DNA of 64,000 bases from Hathewaya massiliensis (GCF_902143515.1 NZ_CABFVD010000005.1:1-64000); one strand, 5' to 3'; shown: positions 17,995 through 26,276, numbered from the stretch's first letter. Numbers and translations are program-made. Notes: generated by a model from the letters alone, not told the origin.

Positions 17995-18210
17995 ATGAAT
18001 ACAACAAACAACAATGCACCACAAATAGAAGATAAAAACTTATCAATAATTAAAGACCAATTAGGTCATGAGTGTTTATTAAACAAAAAATATAGTTTAT
18101 ATTCAGAGTATTGCACAGATCAAAGCTTAAAAAGTTTATGTAATGAAGCTGCAGGAGTTCATAAACAAAACTTTACTGAACTTAAAAATTATTTAGAAAG
18201 TCATCAATAA
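17995..18210 (+). CDS. Small CotF-like spore coat protein
   Basis: 71 residues. An alpha-helical, ferritin-like half-domain of the CotF type: IKDQLGHECLLNKKYSLYSEYC and a second helix AAGVHKQNFTELKNYLE. A start at 17995 is preferred because GAGGAGG lies seven bases upstream; an ATG at 17971 in the same frame has none. Residues 1-15 are Asn/Thr-rich. It is directly followed (31 bases) by another CotF-family gene, so the two likely form a sporulation operon. Confidence 0.7.
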   Translation: MNTTNNNAPQIEDKNLSIIKDQLGHECLLNKKYSLYSEYCTDQSLKSLCNEAAGVHKQNFTELKNYLESHQ

Positions 18211-18241
18211 TATAATTAGATATAAATAGGGAGGGTTTAAA

Positions 18242-18520
18242 ATGCATACTACACCAAATTTATCAGAAAAAGAATTAATGCAAGATTTATTAACATCAGA
18301 AAAACAAGTTATAGGAGCATACAGCACAGGAATTACTGAAGCTTCTTGCCCAAATTTAAGAAATGTATTAGTAAATAACTTTACAAAAGAGCAACATATA
18401 CAATATAAAGTATTTGATGCTATGAGCCAAAAAGGATGGTATCCAACAAAGGATGCTCAAACTCAAGATGTTCAACAATTAAAATCTCAAGCTACTCAAA
18501 TGATGAATGAATTAAAATAG
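18242..18520 (+). CDS. CotF-family spore coat protein
   Basis: 92 residues forming the second helical pair of a CotF domain: LSEKELMQDLLTSEKQVIGAYS, then LRNVLVNNFTKEQHIQYKVF and the terminal MSQKGWYPTKDA motif that is highly conserved in clostridial coat proteins. Together with the preceding gene it may represent a split CotF. GGGAGGG precedes the ATG. Confidence 0.8.
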   Translation: MHTTPNLSEKELMQDLLTSEKQVIGAYSTGITEASCPNLRNVLVNNFTKEQHIQYKVFDAMSQKGWYPTKDAQTQDVQQLKSQATQMMNELK

Positions 18521-18581
18521 GGATATAAAAATATATAGACAATCTTAAGAAAATACTAAGTAAGTATGTAGAAATGTAAAA

Positions 18582-18651
18582 TACAAAAGATGAAAGAAGA
18601 TAAGCACTACAAAAGATGAAAGAAGATAAGCACTACAAAAGATGAAATAAA
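18582..18651 (+). repeat. 26-bp tandem repeat, 2.7 copies
   Basis: The unit starting TACAAAAGATGAAAGAAGAT is repeated exactly at 18582 and 18608, and the third copy (18634) breaks down after 15 bases. It lies in the non-coding stretch between the coat genes and the rubredoxin terminator. Confidence 0.85.
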
Positions 18652-18711
18652 TATAAAAATAGAAGCTATAAAAGCTAGTTAAATAATTAGGGTTAATTAA
18701 ATTATGAAAAT

Positions 18712-18757
18712 AGAGTATACTTATATTAATGATAAGTATACTCTATGTTTATTTTCT
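18712..18757. terminator. Bidirectional terminator between cotF-like genes and rubredoxin
   Basis: Perfect 13-bp stem AGAGTATACTTAT (18712-18724) with ATAAGTATACTCT (18732-18744); a T-rich stretch follows on the plus strand. Confidence 0.8.
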
Positions 18758-18774
18758 TAATTAAAGTTAATAAA

Positions 18775-18936
18775 TTATTCAGTTTCTTCGAATAAGTCTT
18801 TACCAACACTACAAAGTGGGCATAGCCAATCTTCTGGAACATCTTCCCAAGCTGTTCCTGGATTTACTCCGTTATCTGGATCTCCCACCTCAGGATCGTA
18901 TATATAACCGCAAACTGTACAAACGTATTTTTTCAT
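18775..18936 (-). CDS. Rubredoxin
   Basis: 53-residue one-domain rubredoxin. The two knuckles are [16 protein letters not shown] (Cys 6 and 9) and [14 protein letters not shown] (Cys 39 and 42), which bind a single iron, with the [13 protein letters not shown] segment between them. It carries electrons to oxygen- and peroxide-detoxifying enzymes in anaerobes. AAGGAGGTC precedes the ATG. Monocistronic, with its own promoter and a palindromic operator about 40 bases upstream. Confidence 0.95.
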   Translation of the reverse strand: MKKYVCTVCGYIYDPEVGDPDNGVNPGTAWEDVPEDWLCPLCSVGKDLFEETE

Positions 18937-18973
18937 ATTTGTGACCTCCTTAAAATAAATGGTAAAGTTTATT

Positions 18974-18992
18974 TTGTATACTTAGTATACAA
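18974..18992 (-). promoter_or_regulatory. Perfect 9-1-9 palindrome over the rubredoxin -10 box
   Basis: TTGTATACTTAGTATACAA is fully symmetric around its central base. It covers the -10 hexamer TATACT of the rubredoxin promoter and so is well placed as a repressor operator. It does not match the PerR or Fur consensus. Confidence 0.65.
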
Positions 18993-19012
18993 TGAATTTT
19001 GAAAAAATTCAA
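18984..19012 (-). promoter_or_regulatory. Rubredoxin promoter
   Basis: On the minus strand TTGAAT (19012-19007) is separated by exactly 17 bases from TATACT (18989-18984), a good vegetative-type promoter. Confidence 0.65.
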
Positions 19013-19018
19013 GTAATA

Positions 19019-19319
19019 TTTAATAATAAGTATTACTAAATAATAACTATTAATTATTAAAATTAGTTTTAATAATTAATTATAAAGTATAGAAGAATTT
19101 ATACTTTAATTAAAGTTTAAAAAATTACTAAAAAATAAATATTTAAACTTAATATTTAAAATATATAGATGAAATTTTATAATAAATAAAAATTTCATAG
19201 AAAAAAATGAAAAAGTTATCTATAATATAATTATAACCAGTATGATGAAAGTTATAATTGAATAGAATAGAAAAATTTTAATAAAGTGTAAATTAAAAAA
19301 TAGTAAAGGAATGATTTAA
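19019..19319. other. AT-rich intergenic region with a perfect hairpin
   Basis: Nearly pure A and T. A perfect 13-bp inverted repeat, TTAATTATTAAAA (19050-19062) with TTTTAATAATTAA (19067-19079), is the only distinct structure; no coding frame was seen. Confidence 0.5.
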
Positions 19320-19736
19320 GTGGAATATACTAGTACAGAGGTTGCTAAAATTTCAATAAAAATGGCGTTATCGACTAGGGAAGAAGAGAAGGAATTAAGT
19401 GAGCATTATAAGGAAAATGGAGTGCTTACTGTAGCTGTAGATGTAGGCGGAAATATAAATAGTTCTATCCCAAAGGTTATTGAAAGAGCTTTAGTTGCTG
19501 CAAAGAGAAGTGGAGTTATTAAAGATTGTCATGTACATGATGGGGCTGTGGCTGGTGCTACTCGTGAGGCTTTATCTTATGTAGCTGAAAAAGCTAATGG
19601 ACTTAATGTTGGAGGGAAGATTGGAATTGCAAGATATAAGGAGCATTTAAGTGTATGCATATTTATGAGCATAGGACTTTTACATTTAAATGAGGTAGTG
19701 ATTGGCATTGGACATAGATCTATTCCAGATATGTAA
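19320..19736 (+). CDS. HutP-family RNA-binding regulator
   Basis: 138 residues, clostridial HutP type. HutP binds L-histidine and a divalent metal and acts as an antiterminator on nascent RNA in Bacillus. Conserved features here are VAKISIKMALSTREEE, the KDCHVHDGAVAGATREAL helix with candidate ligand His residues, GKIGIARYKEHLSV and the terminal GIGHRSIPD. Starts at GTG with AAAGGAATG upstream. No hut genes lie nearby, so its target is unknown. Confidence 0.75.
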   Translation: MEYTSTEVAKISIKMALSTREEEKELSEHYKENGVLTVAVDVGGNINSSIPKVIERALVAAKRSGVIKDCHVHDGAVAGATREALSYVAEKANGLNVGGKIGIARYKEHLSVCIFMSIGLLHLNEVVIGIGHRSIPDM

Positions 19737-20355
19737 GAGGAAAAATAGTACTTATTATTAAATTAATTTATAAAATTAATATTCTAGTAGAAAAATGTAG
19801 AAGAACTTTTTAGAAAATAATCTTTAAAAATCATTGACAATAATAATTTATTTATATATTATATATTATAAGTAATATATAATTTGAAATTTTAAATAAA
19901 TTCAGTTTATTTATATTGTGTTAGATATTTATTTAAAATTATGTATTAATAAAGGTAAGGATTTTACATAAAGTTAATTTATAAATAACTTTAAAAATCC
20001 AAAGGTTTAAATAGAAAAATTATAGAGTAGTATAGTATAGAAATTCTAAAACAATGTAGTTTTAGATAAGTTAGTAGAATTGAAGTTTAGTAGGATAAAA
20101 GAATTAAATTGTAGCTTTGTAATATGGGAGAAGTATTTAAAATAAAATTGTAGCACAGTAGAAAAGTAGGAGATAATAAATATAAGCCTATTCCTTTATG
20201 GTATAGATTTATGACTATAAATAGATCATAGATTTATAATATTTAGGTATATGTTTTTTAATCATCTCCTATAATGGGAGTTTTTTTATTTTTATAATAC
20301 TTTTCAGTAATATAATAATAAATTTAGTAATTGAATATTTTAGGAGGATGGTAGC
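19737..20355 (+). promoter_or_regulatory. Long leader region upstream of the ABC transporter, with possible attenuator
   Basis: 619 bases without a gene. A TTGACA hexamer lies near 19834, followed by TATAT-rich -10 candidates. The 3' part contains a short stem CTCCT (20266-20270) with GGGAG (20276-20280) and a run of seven T, which reads as a terminator about 60 bases before the transporter ATG. The sequence TAGGAGAT (20167-20174) is exactly complementary to ATCTCCTA (20264-20271) and could form an alternative antiterminator. No T-box sequence was found. Confidence 0.45.
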
Positions 20356-21372
20356 ATGGTAGCAAAAAAATTATCTAAATTATTGGTATGTGTATTTTTA
20401 GTTTCAACTCTAGGAGCTTGTGCAAATAGGACAAGTTCTAATTCAAATGAAAACAAATCTAAAGAGCAGTCTCAAAAACAAATAGGAATAACTCAAATTG
20501 TGGAACATCCAGCTTTAGATGCATCAAAGGAAGGTTTTATAGAAGCCTTAAAAGAAGGTGGATTTGAAGATGGTAAAAATATAAAAATAGATTTTCAAAA
20601 TGCTCAAGGTGATACTGCAACTACGGATACTATTGCAAAGAAATTCGTATCTGATAAAAAGGATTTAGTTTTTGCAATTTCAACACCTTCAGCACAGGCT
20701 GTATTTAATGCCACAAAGGAAATTCCTATTGTAATCACAGCAATTACGGATCCTGTAAATGCTGGACTTGTACGTGACATGAAAAGTTCAGGAAACAATG
20801 TTACAGGAACTTCTGATAAAACTCCAATAAGAAAACAATTAGAATTATTAAAGAAAATAAAAGCTGATACTAAAACCATAGGAGTAATATATAATACCAG
20901 CGAGGCCAATTCTGAGGTTCAAGTAAGGGAACTAAAAGAAGAAGCTAGGGCTATGAATATAAAAGTTTTAGAGGGTGGAATTACAAGTATAAATGAAGTT
21001 CCACAAGTTTTAGGTGGATTACTTGATAAAGTAGATGTTTTATATACTCCAGCAGATAATATGGTGGCATCTTCTTTAAGCCTTATAAGTAAAAAGGCAG
21101 AGGAGAAAAAAGTACCTGTTTTTGGAGCAGAAAAAGCTCATGTAGAACAAGGAGCACTGATTACCTTAGGGGTAGATTACAAAGAACTTGGCCATGAATC
21201 AGGTAAGAAAGCAGTTGAAATTTTAAAGGGTAAAAAGCCAAGTGAGATTCCAGTTACAATGCAAGAAAACTTTAAAACCGTAGTAAATGAAAAAACTATG
21301 AAAACTTTAAATATAAAGATTCCTAAGAATATCCTAGAAAGTGCTGAAAAGGTAACAGGAGGTGGAAAATAA
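20356..21372 (+). CDS. ABC transporter substrate-binding lipoprotein (TrpX-like)
   Basis: 338 residues, exported lipoprotein: hydrophobic signal ending in the lipobox STLGAC (Cys 22) and a Ser/Asn-rich tether. The mature part is an ABC_sub_bind domain (IGITQIVEHPALDASKEGF, then AITDPVNAGLV and YTPADNMVASSL). Members of this family with a LivH-like permease and an ATPase form the TrpXYZ-type aromatic amino acid importers; the exact ligand is not readable. AGGAGG precedes the ATG, and the stop overlaps the next start (TAATG). Confidence 0.85.
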   Translation: MVAKKLSKLLVCVFLVSTLGACANRTSSNSNENKSKEQSQKQIGITQIVEHPALDASKEGFIEALKEGGFEDGKNIKIDFQNAQGDTATTDTIAKKFVSDKKDLVFAISTPSAQAVFNATKEIPIVITAITDPVNAGLVRDMKSSGNNVTGTSDKTPIRKQLELLKKIKADTKTIGVIYNTSEANSEVQVRELKEEARAMNIKVLEGGITSINEVPQVLGGLLDKVDVLYTPADNMVASSLSLISKKAEEKKVPVFGAEKAHVEQGALITLGVDYKELGHESGKKAVEILKGKKPSEIPVTMQENFKTVVNEKTMKTLNIKIPKNILESAEKVTGGGK

Positions 21373-22283
21373 TGAATTTGTTTTTAACGAGTACCTTAGA
21401 ACAAGGCTTTATATTTGCTCTTGTCTCTTTAAGTGTATTTATAACTTACAAAATATTAGATTTTCCTGATCTTTCTGTAGATGGTACCTTTCCCTTAGGA
21501 GCTGCAATGGTGGCATTTTCATTATCAAAGGGAATAAATCCATTTATAGCACTTATATTTTCATTTATAGCAGGAGCCTTAGCAGGATTTGTTACAGGAG
21601 TGCTCCATGTTAAATTTAAAATTACCAATTTACTATCAGGAATTTTAGTTATGATAGGTTTATATTCTATAAATTTAAGAATTATGGGAAAACCTAATGT
21701 ACAGTTTTTTAGCTTTAAAACCATATTTTCTTTTAATATTAATTCCATAGTTCTGCTTATGATAATAGCTTTATTATTTAAAGTTATACTAGATATTTTC
21801 CTAAAAACTAGATTAGGATTTTTGCTTAAAATAACAGGAGATAACGAAACATTAGTTACTTCACTAGGAGTAGATAAGGATAGAATAACAATTCTAGGTC
21901 TTATGTTATCCAATGGAATCGCAGCCTTTGCAGGTGGGATTATGGCGCAGTATAGTGGTTTTGCTGATGCTGGCATGGGAACAGGAATTGTGGTTACAGG
22001 ACTTGCAGCAGTAATTTTAGGTTCTACTTTCTTAGGCAATTTTTCAAAAGTTAAAGGAACTACTATGGCATTAGTGGGAGCTATGCTCTATAAACTTGCC
22101 ATAAGTGGAGCAATAAGTGTTGGCTTAAAGCCTACGGATTTAAAATTAGTTACAGCGCTAATAGTTATTTTAGTTCTTTCTGTAAACAATGCAGGATTTA
22201 AACTATCCTTAAAGAGAGAAAAAGTACTGGAAGAAGGAGGGGATTTCCTTGTTACAAATAAAGAGTCTGCACAAAACTTTTAA
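21372..22283 (+). CDS. ABC transporter permease (LivH/BPD_transp_2 type)
   Basis: 303 residues with about eight or nine membrane helices. LDFPDLSVDGTFPLGAA near residue 35 and the central GVDKDRITILGLMLSNGIAA loop, which contacts the ATPase, are typical of this permease family. It is coupled to the lipoprotein gene by a 1-base overlap and overlaps the ATPase gene by 35 bases. Confidence 0.88.
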   Translation: MNLFLTSTLEQGFIFALVSLSVFITYKILDFPDLSVDGTFPLGAAMVAFSLSKGINPFIALIFSFIAGALAGFVTGVLHVKFKITNLLSGILVMIGLYSINLRIMGKPNVQFFSFKTIFSFNINSIVLLMIIALLFKVILDIFLKTRLGFLLKITGDNETLVTSLGVDKDRITILGLMLSNGIAAFAGGIMAQYSGFADAGMGTGIVVTGLAAVILGSTFLGNFSKVKGTTMALVGAMLYKLAISGAISVGLKPTDLKLVTALIVILVLSVNNAGFKLSLKREKVLEEGGDFLVTNKESAQNF

Positions 22284-23043
22284 TAAAAATACAGTAAATG
22301 AAAATCATCTATTTACAGGATTAAACCTAGAAATAGAAAAAGGAGACTTTGTAACCATTATAGGAAGCAATGGAGCAGGAAAATCCACCTTATTAAACTT
22401 AGTTTCAGGAAATATAAAAGGTGATAGAGGAGAAGTAATCCTAGAGGATAAAAATATAAATAAATTAAAAGAATATAAAATATCCAAAGAAATAGGAAGA
22501 GTATATCAAGATCCAAGCAAAGGAACAGCACCTTCCATGACCATAATGGAAAACCTTTCAATGGCTTATAATAAAGGAAAAGGCTTTGGACTAAAGAAAG
22601 CAATAAATAAAAATGATATTGAAAGATTTAAGGAACTTTTAAAACCCTTAAACTTAAATCTTGAAGATAAATTAAACTGCAAAGTAAGCTCGCTATCAGG
22701 AGGACAAAGACAGGCAATGTCTCTAATTATGTCTGTTATGAGCTCTCCCAAAGTACTTCTTTTAGACGAGCATACAGCAGCCTTAGATCCAAAAACTTCA
22801 GAGGCTATTATAGAAATTACAGAAAAAGTAGTAGCAAAAGAGAATATAACAACCCTTATGGTAACACACAATTTAAAACATGCCATAAATATGGGAAATA
22901 GACTTTTAATGATGCATAGAGGAGAAATTATCTTTGATATAAAAGGGGAAGAAAAGAAAAATCTAACCATGGAAAAACTTCTAGCTATGTTTGAAACCAC
23001 AGCAGGAGAAGATGCAGTTAGTGATAGAACATTGTTCTCATAA
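22249..23043 (+). CDS. ABC transporter ATP-binding protein
   Basis: 264-residue ATPase. Walker A GSNGAGKST (about 38-46), Q-loop near GRVYQDPSKGTAP, signature SSLSGGQRQ, Walker B VLLLDEHTAALDP and the switch His in VTHNLKH are all intact. Note DEH rather than the usual DEP after Walker B. It starts at TTG with GGAGGGG upstream, inside the permease gene. Completes the importer at 20356-23043. Confidence 0.92.
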   Translation: MLQIKSLHKTFNKNTVNENHLFTGLNLEIEKGDFVTIIGSNGAGKSTLLNLVSGNIKGDRGEVILEDKNINKLKEYKISKEIGRVYQDPSKGTAPSMTIMENLSMAYNKGKGFGLKKAINKNDIERFKELLKPLNLNLEDKLNCKVSSLSGGQRQAMSLIMSVMSSPKVLLLDEHTAALDPKTSEAIIEITEKVVAKENITTLMVTHNLKHAINMGNRLLMMHRGEIIFDIKGEEKKNLTMEKLLAMFETTAGEDAVSDRTLFS

Positions 23044-23059
23044 ATTATAGATAGAAACT

Positions 23060-23142
23060 TTGCACCCCTATTACCATGGTAGTGGAGTTACAAGCAAAGC
23101 TGCTTGTCTCCTTGATAATTGACAGTCTAACAAAAGTTAGAC
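23060..23142 (+). other. Cluster of three consecutive hairpins after the ABC operon
   Basis: TATTACCATGGTAGT (palindromic around CCATGG), ACAAGCA with TGCTTGT, and GTCTAAC (23125-23131) with GTTAGAC (23136-23142) follow one another within about 85 bases in an otherwise AT-rich gap. The last one is probably the operon terminator; the first two suggest a structured 3' UTR or small RNA. Confidence 0.45.
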
Positions 23143-23210
23143 TATTTATAAAAGCGTATTACTTTTATAAAAATTTTGGCTTTTTTTATAAAAGATTTTA
23201 ATTCCAAATA

Positions 23211-23255
23211 AAAATACCTGTATCTAAGTAAATTTCTTAAGATATAGGTATTTTT
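23211..23255. terminator. Terminator of the hemerythrin gene
   Basis: AAAATACCTGTATCT pairs with AGATATAGGTATTTT with one mismatch; T-rich tails flank both sides. It lies just beyond the minus-strand hemerythrin stop. Confidence 0.8.
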
Positions 23256-23260
23256 AATTT

Positions 23261-23653
23261 CTAATTTTCCATAATAAGTTTATCTGTATATAATATATGG
23301 TTTTCAATCCAATCCACAATGAATTCTAATAGTTCAATAAGGTAGGCATCTTGATTTTTATCTATATTATCTAGGTTAACACTATTAATTTTTTTTATAA
23401 ATTCATTGTGCTGTATTTTATGAGAGAACATTCTCTTATAATTAATAGACTCCATGTACTCTTCTTCAGAATTAAAGTGAAATACTGTATAGTCCTTTAA
23501 TTCATTTAGAATGTTTACTATTTTATCATACTTGTCCAAACAAATATCATTTTTAAGTATATCATAAGCCTCATTAGCAACATCAAATAAATGCTTATGC
23601 TGTTGATCAATTTTTTCAACTCCAATTACAAAATCATTTTTCCATTTAATCAC
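23261..23653 (-). CDS. Bacteriohemerythrin
   Basis: 130-residue four-helix di-iron protein. Ligand pattern is complete: IDQQHKHLFDV, HFNSEEEYM (HxxxE), KIQHNEF and WIENHILYTDK (HxxxxD). It binds oxygen reversibly and likely serves as an oxygen buffer or sensor in an anaerobe. It starts at GTG behind GGAGGAAT. Monocistronic. Confidence 0.93.
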   Translation of the reverse strand: MIKWKNDFVIGVEKIDQQHKHLFDVANEAYDILKNDICLDKYDKIVNILNELKDYTVFHFNSEEEYMESINYKRMFSHKIQHNEFIKKINSVNLDNIDKNQDAYLIELLEFIVDWIENHILYTDKLIMEN

Positions 23654-23871
23654 ACTAATTCCTCCAATATTTAATTTATAATACTATTATAGCAATTTTT
23701 AGACTATTTATCACTACTCACAATAACTTTCAGGATGAGAAATAAATTTGCTGTAAAAATAAAGGTTTATTAAGATTAAGAGTTATAGTTTTTAATAACT
23801 AGATATGGTAAAATTACATAAATTAATAGTTTATATTTAAGATATTTAATAACCCATAGGAGGTCTTCAAA

Positions 23872-25248
23872 ATGAAGATTAGAATACTACATACCAATGA
23901 TGTTCACAGTAGATTTGAAAATTTCTCAAAAATAAGTAGCAAAATAAGAGAACTTAAAAATGAAAACACCCTAATTTTAGATGCTGGAGATTTTAATGAT
24001 TTTATGAGATTAGAACTTCAGGGAACTGGGGGAATAGCAGGATGTAGTTTATTAAATTTGGCTGGTTATGATGCTATTGCTGTTGGAAATAATGAGAGTT
24101 TTTCAGGAGTAGATATTCTTGAAAACATGACCACATCAGGACTTACACCATTTTTATCTTGTAATTTATATAGAGATGATATGACTTTTATTAAAGGATT
24201 AAAAAGAAGCATAATTATAGAAAAAGGTGAGTTAAAGTTCCTTATTATTGGATCAACACCACCATATAATGAATTTCTTTCTTTAGATAATATGCATGCC
24301 ACAAATCCTATGGAAGAGATAAAAAGAGAGCTTGAAGAAAACAAAGGGAAGTATGATATCTGTATACTAATTAGTCACTGTGGGATTAAGGAAGACTTAA
24401 AAATAGCTGAAAACATAGAAGGTATTTATATAATAATTGGAGGACATAGCCACACTCTTATGGATAATGTTGAAGTAGTAAATAAAACCTTAATTCATCA
24501 GTCAGGAAAGTACGGGGAGCACCTAGGGGTTTTAGATATTGAAATTGAAGAAGGAAAAATTGTAGGATTTAATGGGGAAAATATAAATATAGAAAATATA
24601 CCTGAGCATAAGGAAATCATAGAAGAAATATGTAGACAAAAACATATTGCAATTGAAACTTTAAGTAAGCCTTTGTATAAAATAGACTGCAATCTATGGC
24701 ATGATGTTGTTGAGGAAAATCCAATGACTAACCTTTTAGCAGATGCCCTAAGGGATTTTATAACTTGTGATTTAAGTATAATCAATAGTGGAGTTATAAG
24801 TGGAGGCATAAAAAGAGGAAATCTTTCAAATAAGAAACTCCTTGAATTAGCCCCATCTCCTCTAAATCCAACCTATATGGAGATTAAAGGGAAATACATA
24901 AAAGAAGCTTTAAACTTATCACTTCAAGCTGATTTATGCCTTCAAGAAGGAAGAGGACCAGGATTTAGAGGAAGATACCTTGGAAGACTTCATGTATCAG
25001 GAGCTATTATTGAACATAATGGAAAACATATAACTAGGGTAAAACTTAAAAATGGTGAACTCGAAGATGAAAAGATATACAAGGTTGCAACTTCAGATTA
25101 CCTTCAAAGAGGTACAGGCTATTTGAGTCTATCAAATAATGAAAATATCTCTTATAAAGTTGAATATATAAGAGATATTTTAAGAGAGTATTTAAATAAA
25201 GAGGAGTTCCTAGAAAAATGCTTCGAAGATAGATGGATATTAGTTTAA
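23872..25248 (+). CDS. Bifunctional metallophosphatase / 5'-nucleotidase
   Basis: 458 residues without a signal peptide, so probably cytoplasmic, unlike most secreted UshA-type enzymes. N-terminal metallophosphatase (1-210): HTNDVHSRF, DAGDFNDF, ISHCGIKED and IIGGHSHTLMD metal motifs. C-terminal 5_nucleotid_C domain (about 255-430) with NPMTNLLADALRDF and the substrate-stacking GRGPGFRGRYLGR region. The fourth motif reads GNNES where the family normally has GNHE, replacing the His of the catalytic dyad. AGGAGGTC precedes the ATG. Confidence 0.85.
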   Translation: MKIRILHTNDVHSRFENFSKISSKIRELKNENTLILDAGDFNDFMRLELQGTGGIAGCSLLNLAGYDAIAVGNNESFSGVDILENMTTSGLTPFLSCNLYRDDMTFIKGLKRSIIIEKGELKFLIIGSTPPYNEFLSLDNMHATNPMEEIKRELEENKGKYDICILISHCGIKEDLKIAENIEGIYIIIGGHSHTLMDNVEVVNKTLIHQSGKYGEHLGVLDIEIEEGKIVGFNGENINIENIPEHKEIIEEICRQKHIAIETLSKPLYKIDCNLWHDVVEENPMTNLLADALRDFITCDLSIINSGVISGGIKRGNLSNKKLLELAPSPLNPTYMEIKGKYIKEALNLSLQADLCLQEGRGPGFRGRYLGRLHVSGAIIEHNGKHITRVKLKNGELEDEKIYKVATSDYLQRGTGYLSLSNNENISYKVEYIRDILREYLNKEEFLEKCFEDRWILV

Positions 25249-25259
25249 ATTACTCTAAG

Positions 25260-26159
25260 TTAATGCTGGATTTTACATCTAAGCAAGACATTATCTAGTT
25301 CCTTAATATCTTTATCACTTATTTTATTAAGATTTAAGTGCAAAGTAGTCAAGTTGGTTAATCCTTTTAAGGGTTTTATATCCTCAATTTCGTTATTACC
25401 TAAATATAAGTAATTTAAATCGCTTAATTTTTTTAATGGCTCTATATTTTTAATCTTATTATTAATTAAACATAAGCAAGTTAAACTAGTTAATTCTCTT
25501 AATGGTTCTAGATTTTGAACTTTATTATCATTCAAATCTAAGTAAGTTAGTTTATTTAGACCTTTTAAGGATTCTATATTTTCAATTTCATTTTTATTTA
25601 AATATAAATAAGTTAATTTGTTTAAATCCTTTAATGGCTCTATACTCTTAATTTCATTGTTATATAAAAATAATTGAGTTAAATTAGTTAATCTTTTTAA
25701 TGGTTCTATGCTTTTAATTTTGTTGCAGTCTAAACGTAAATAAGTTAAATTAGATAATTCTTTTAAGGGTTCTAGAGTATCAATTTCATTATCAGATAAA
25801 TCTAAGTGTTCTAGTTTAGTCAATCCTTTTAAGCATTCTATATTACTAATTTTATTATTAGCCAGTTGTAATGTATTTAAGTTTTTTAAGTTTTCTATAC
25901 CTGATAGATTTTTTATTTGTTTTTCAGAGGCAGATAATAAAGTTATTTCCTCAACTTCATTTTTGTAAATATCACCTTTAGGTTTATTAATGGTTTTTCT
26001 TATTAATTTCTCTAGATTTCTATCTGGAAATTTTACTATACTAGAAGAATTATTCTTATAATTAGAATTAAGAGAAGTTTTAGAATTAATAAGTGTATAA
26101 CCTATAGCTAAGAATATAATTATTAAAAAAATACAACTAAAAATTTTACTCTTTTTCAT
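25260..26159 (-). CDS. Leucine-rich-repeat protein with N-terminal membrane anchor (internalin-like)
   Basis: 299 residues. A hydrophobic segment at 7-23 exports or anchors it. A cap region (about 40-80, FPDRNLEKLIRKTINKPKG) precedes nine or so 22-residue LRRs of the SDS22/internalin kind, consensus LxxLTxLxxLxLxxNxIxxIEPLK. No C-terminal cell-wall sorting signal is present, so it either stays membrane-tethered or is released. Probable protein-protein interaction role at the surface. The ribosome site GGGGGA lies in the arm of a perfect inverted repeat. Confidence 0.82.
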   Translation of the reverse strand: MKKSKIFSCIFLIIIFLAIGYTLINSKTSLNSNYKNNSSSIVKFPDRNLEKLIRKTINKPKGDIYKNEVEEITLLSASEKQIKNLSGIENLKNLNTLQLANNKISNIECLKGLTKLEHLDLSDNEIDTLEPLKELSNLTYLRLDCNKIKSIEPLKRLTNLTQLFLYNNEIKSIEPLKDLNKLTYLYLNKNEIENIESLKGLNKLTYLDLNDNKVQNLEPLRELTSLTCLCLINNKIKNIEPLKKLSDLNYLYLGNNEIEDIKPLKGLTNLTTLHLNLNKISDKDIKELDNVLLRCKIQH

Positions 26160-26161
26160 AA

Positions 26162-26213
26162 TTTTCCCCCACGATACATATTTAATATAATTATATAGTA
26201 TTGTGGGGGAAAA
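26162..26213 (-). promoter_or_regulatory. GC-rich inverted repeat enclosing the LRR gene promoter/RBS
   Basis: TTTTCCCCCAC (26162-26172) and GTGGGGGAAAA (26203-26213) pair perfectly, extended by four of five further bases. The inner AT-only part contains a TATAAT-like -10 on the minus strand, and the proximal arm carries the Shine-Dalgarno of the LRR gene, whose start codon follows within three bases. Confidence 0.6.
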
Positions 26214-26276
26214 ACAATTATTTTTTTACATTAATCTAATTGATATTAAACTTAATTAAACAGTGTACAGGGTAAT

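Noticed and set aside
18582-18651. Short direct repeats as a CRISPR array
   Set aside because: Units are contiguous without unique spacers, only 2.7 copies, and no cas genes are nearby.
19737-20355. T-box riboswitch before the TrpX-like gene
   Set aside because: No AGGGTGG-type T-box core or specifier-loop stem could be found in the 619-base leader.
21446-22039. Long antisense open frame opposite the permease
   Set aside because: No ribosome site, composition follows the complementary strand of a clear membrane protein, and no family resemblance.
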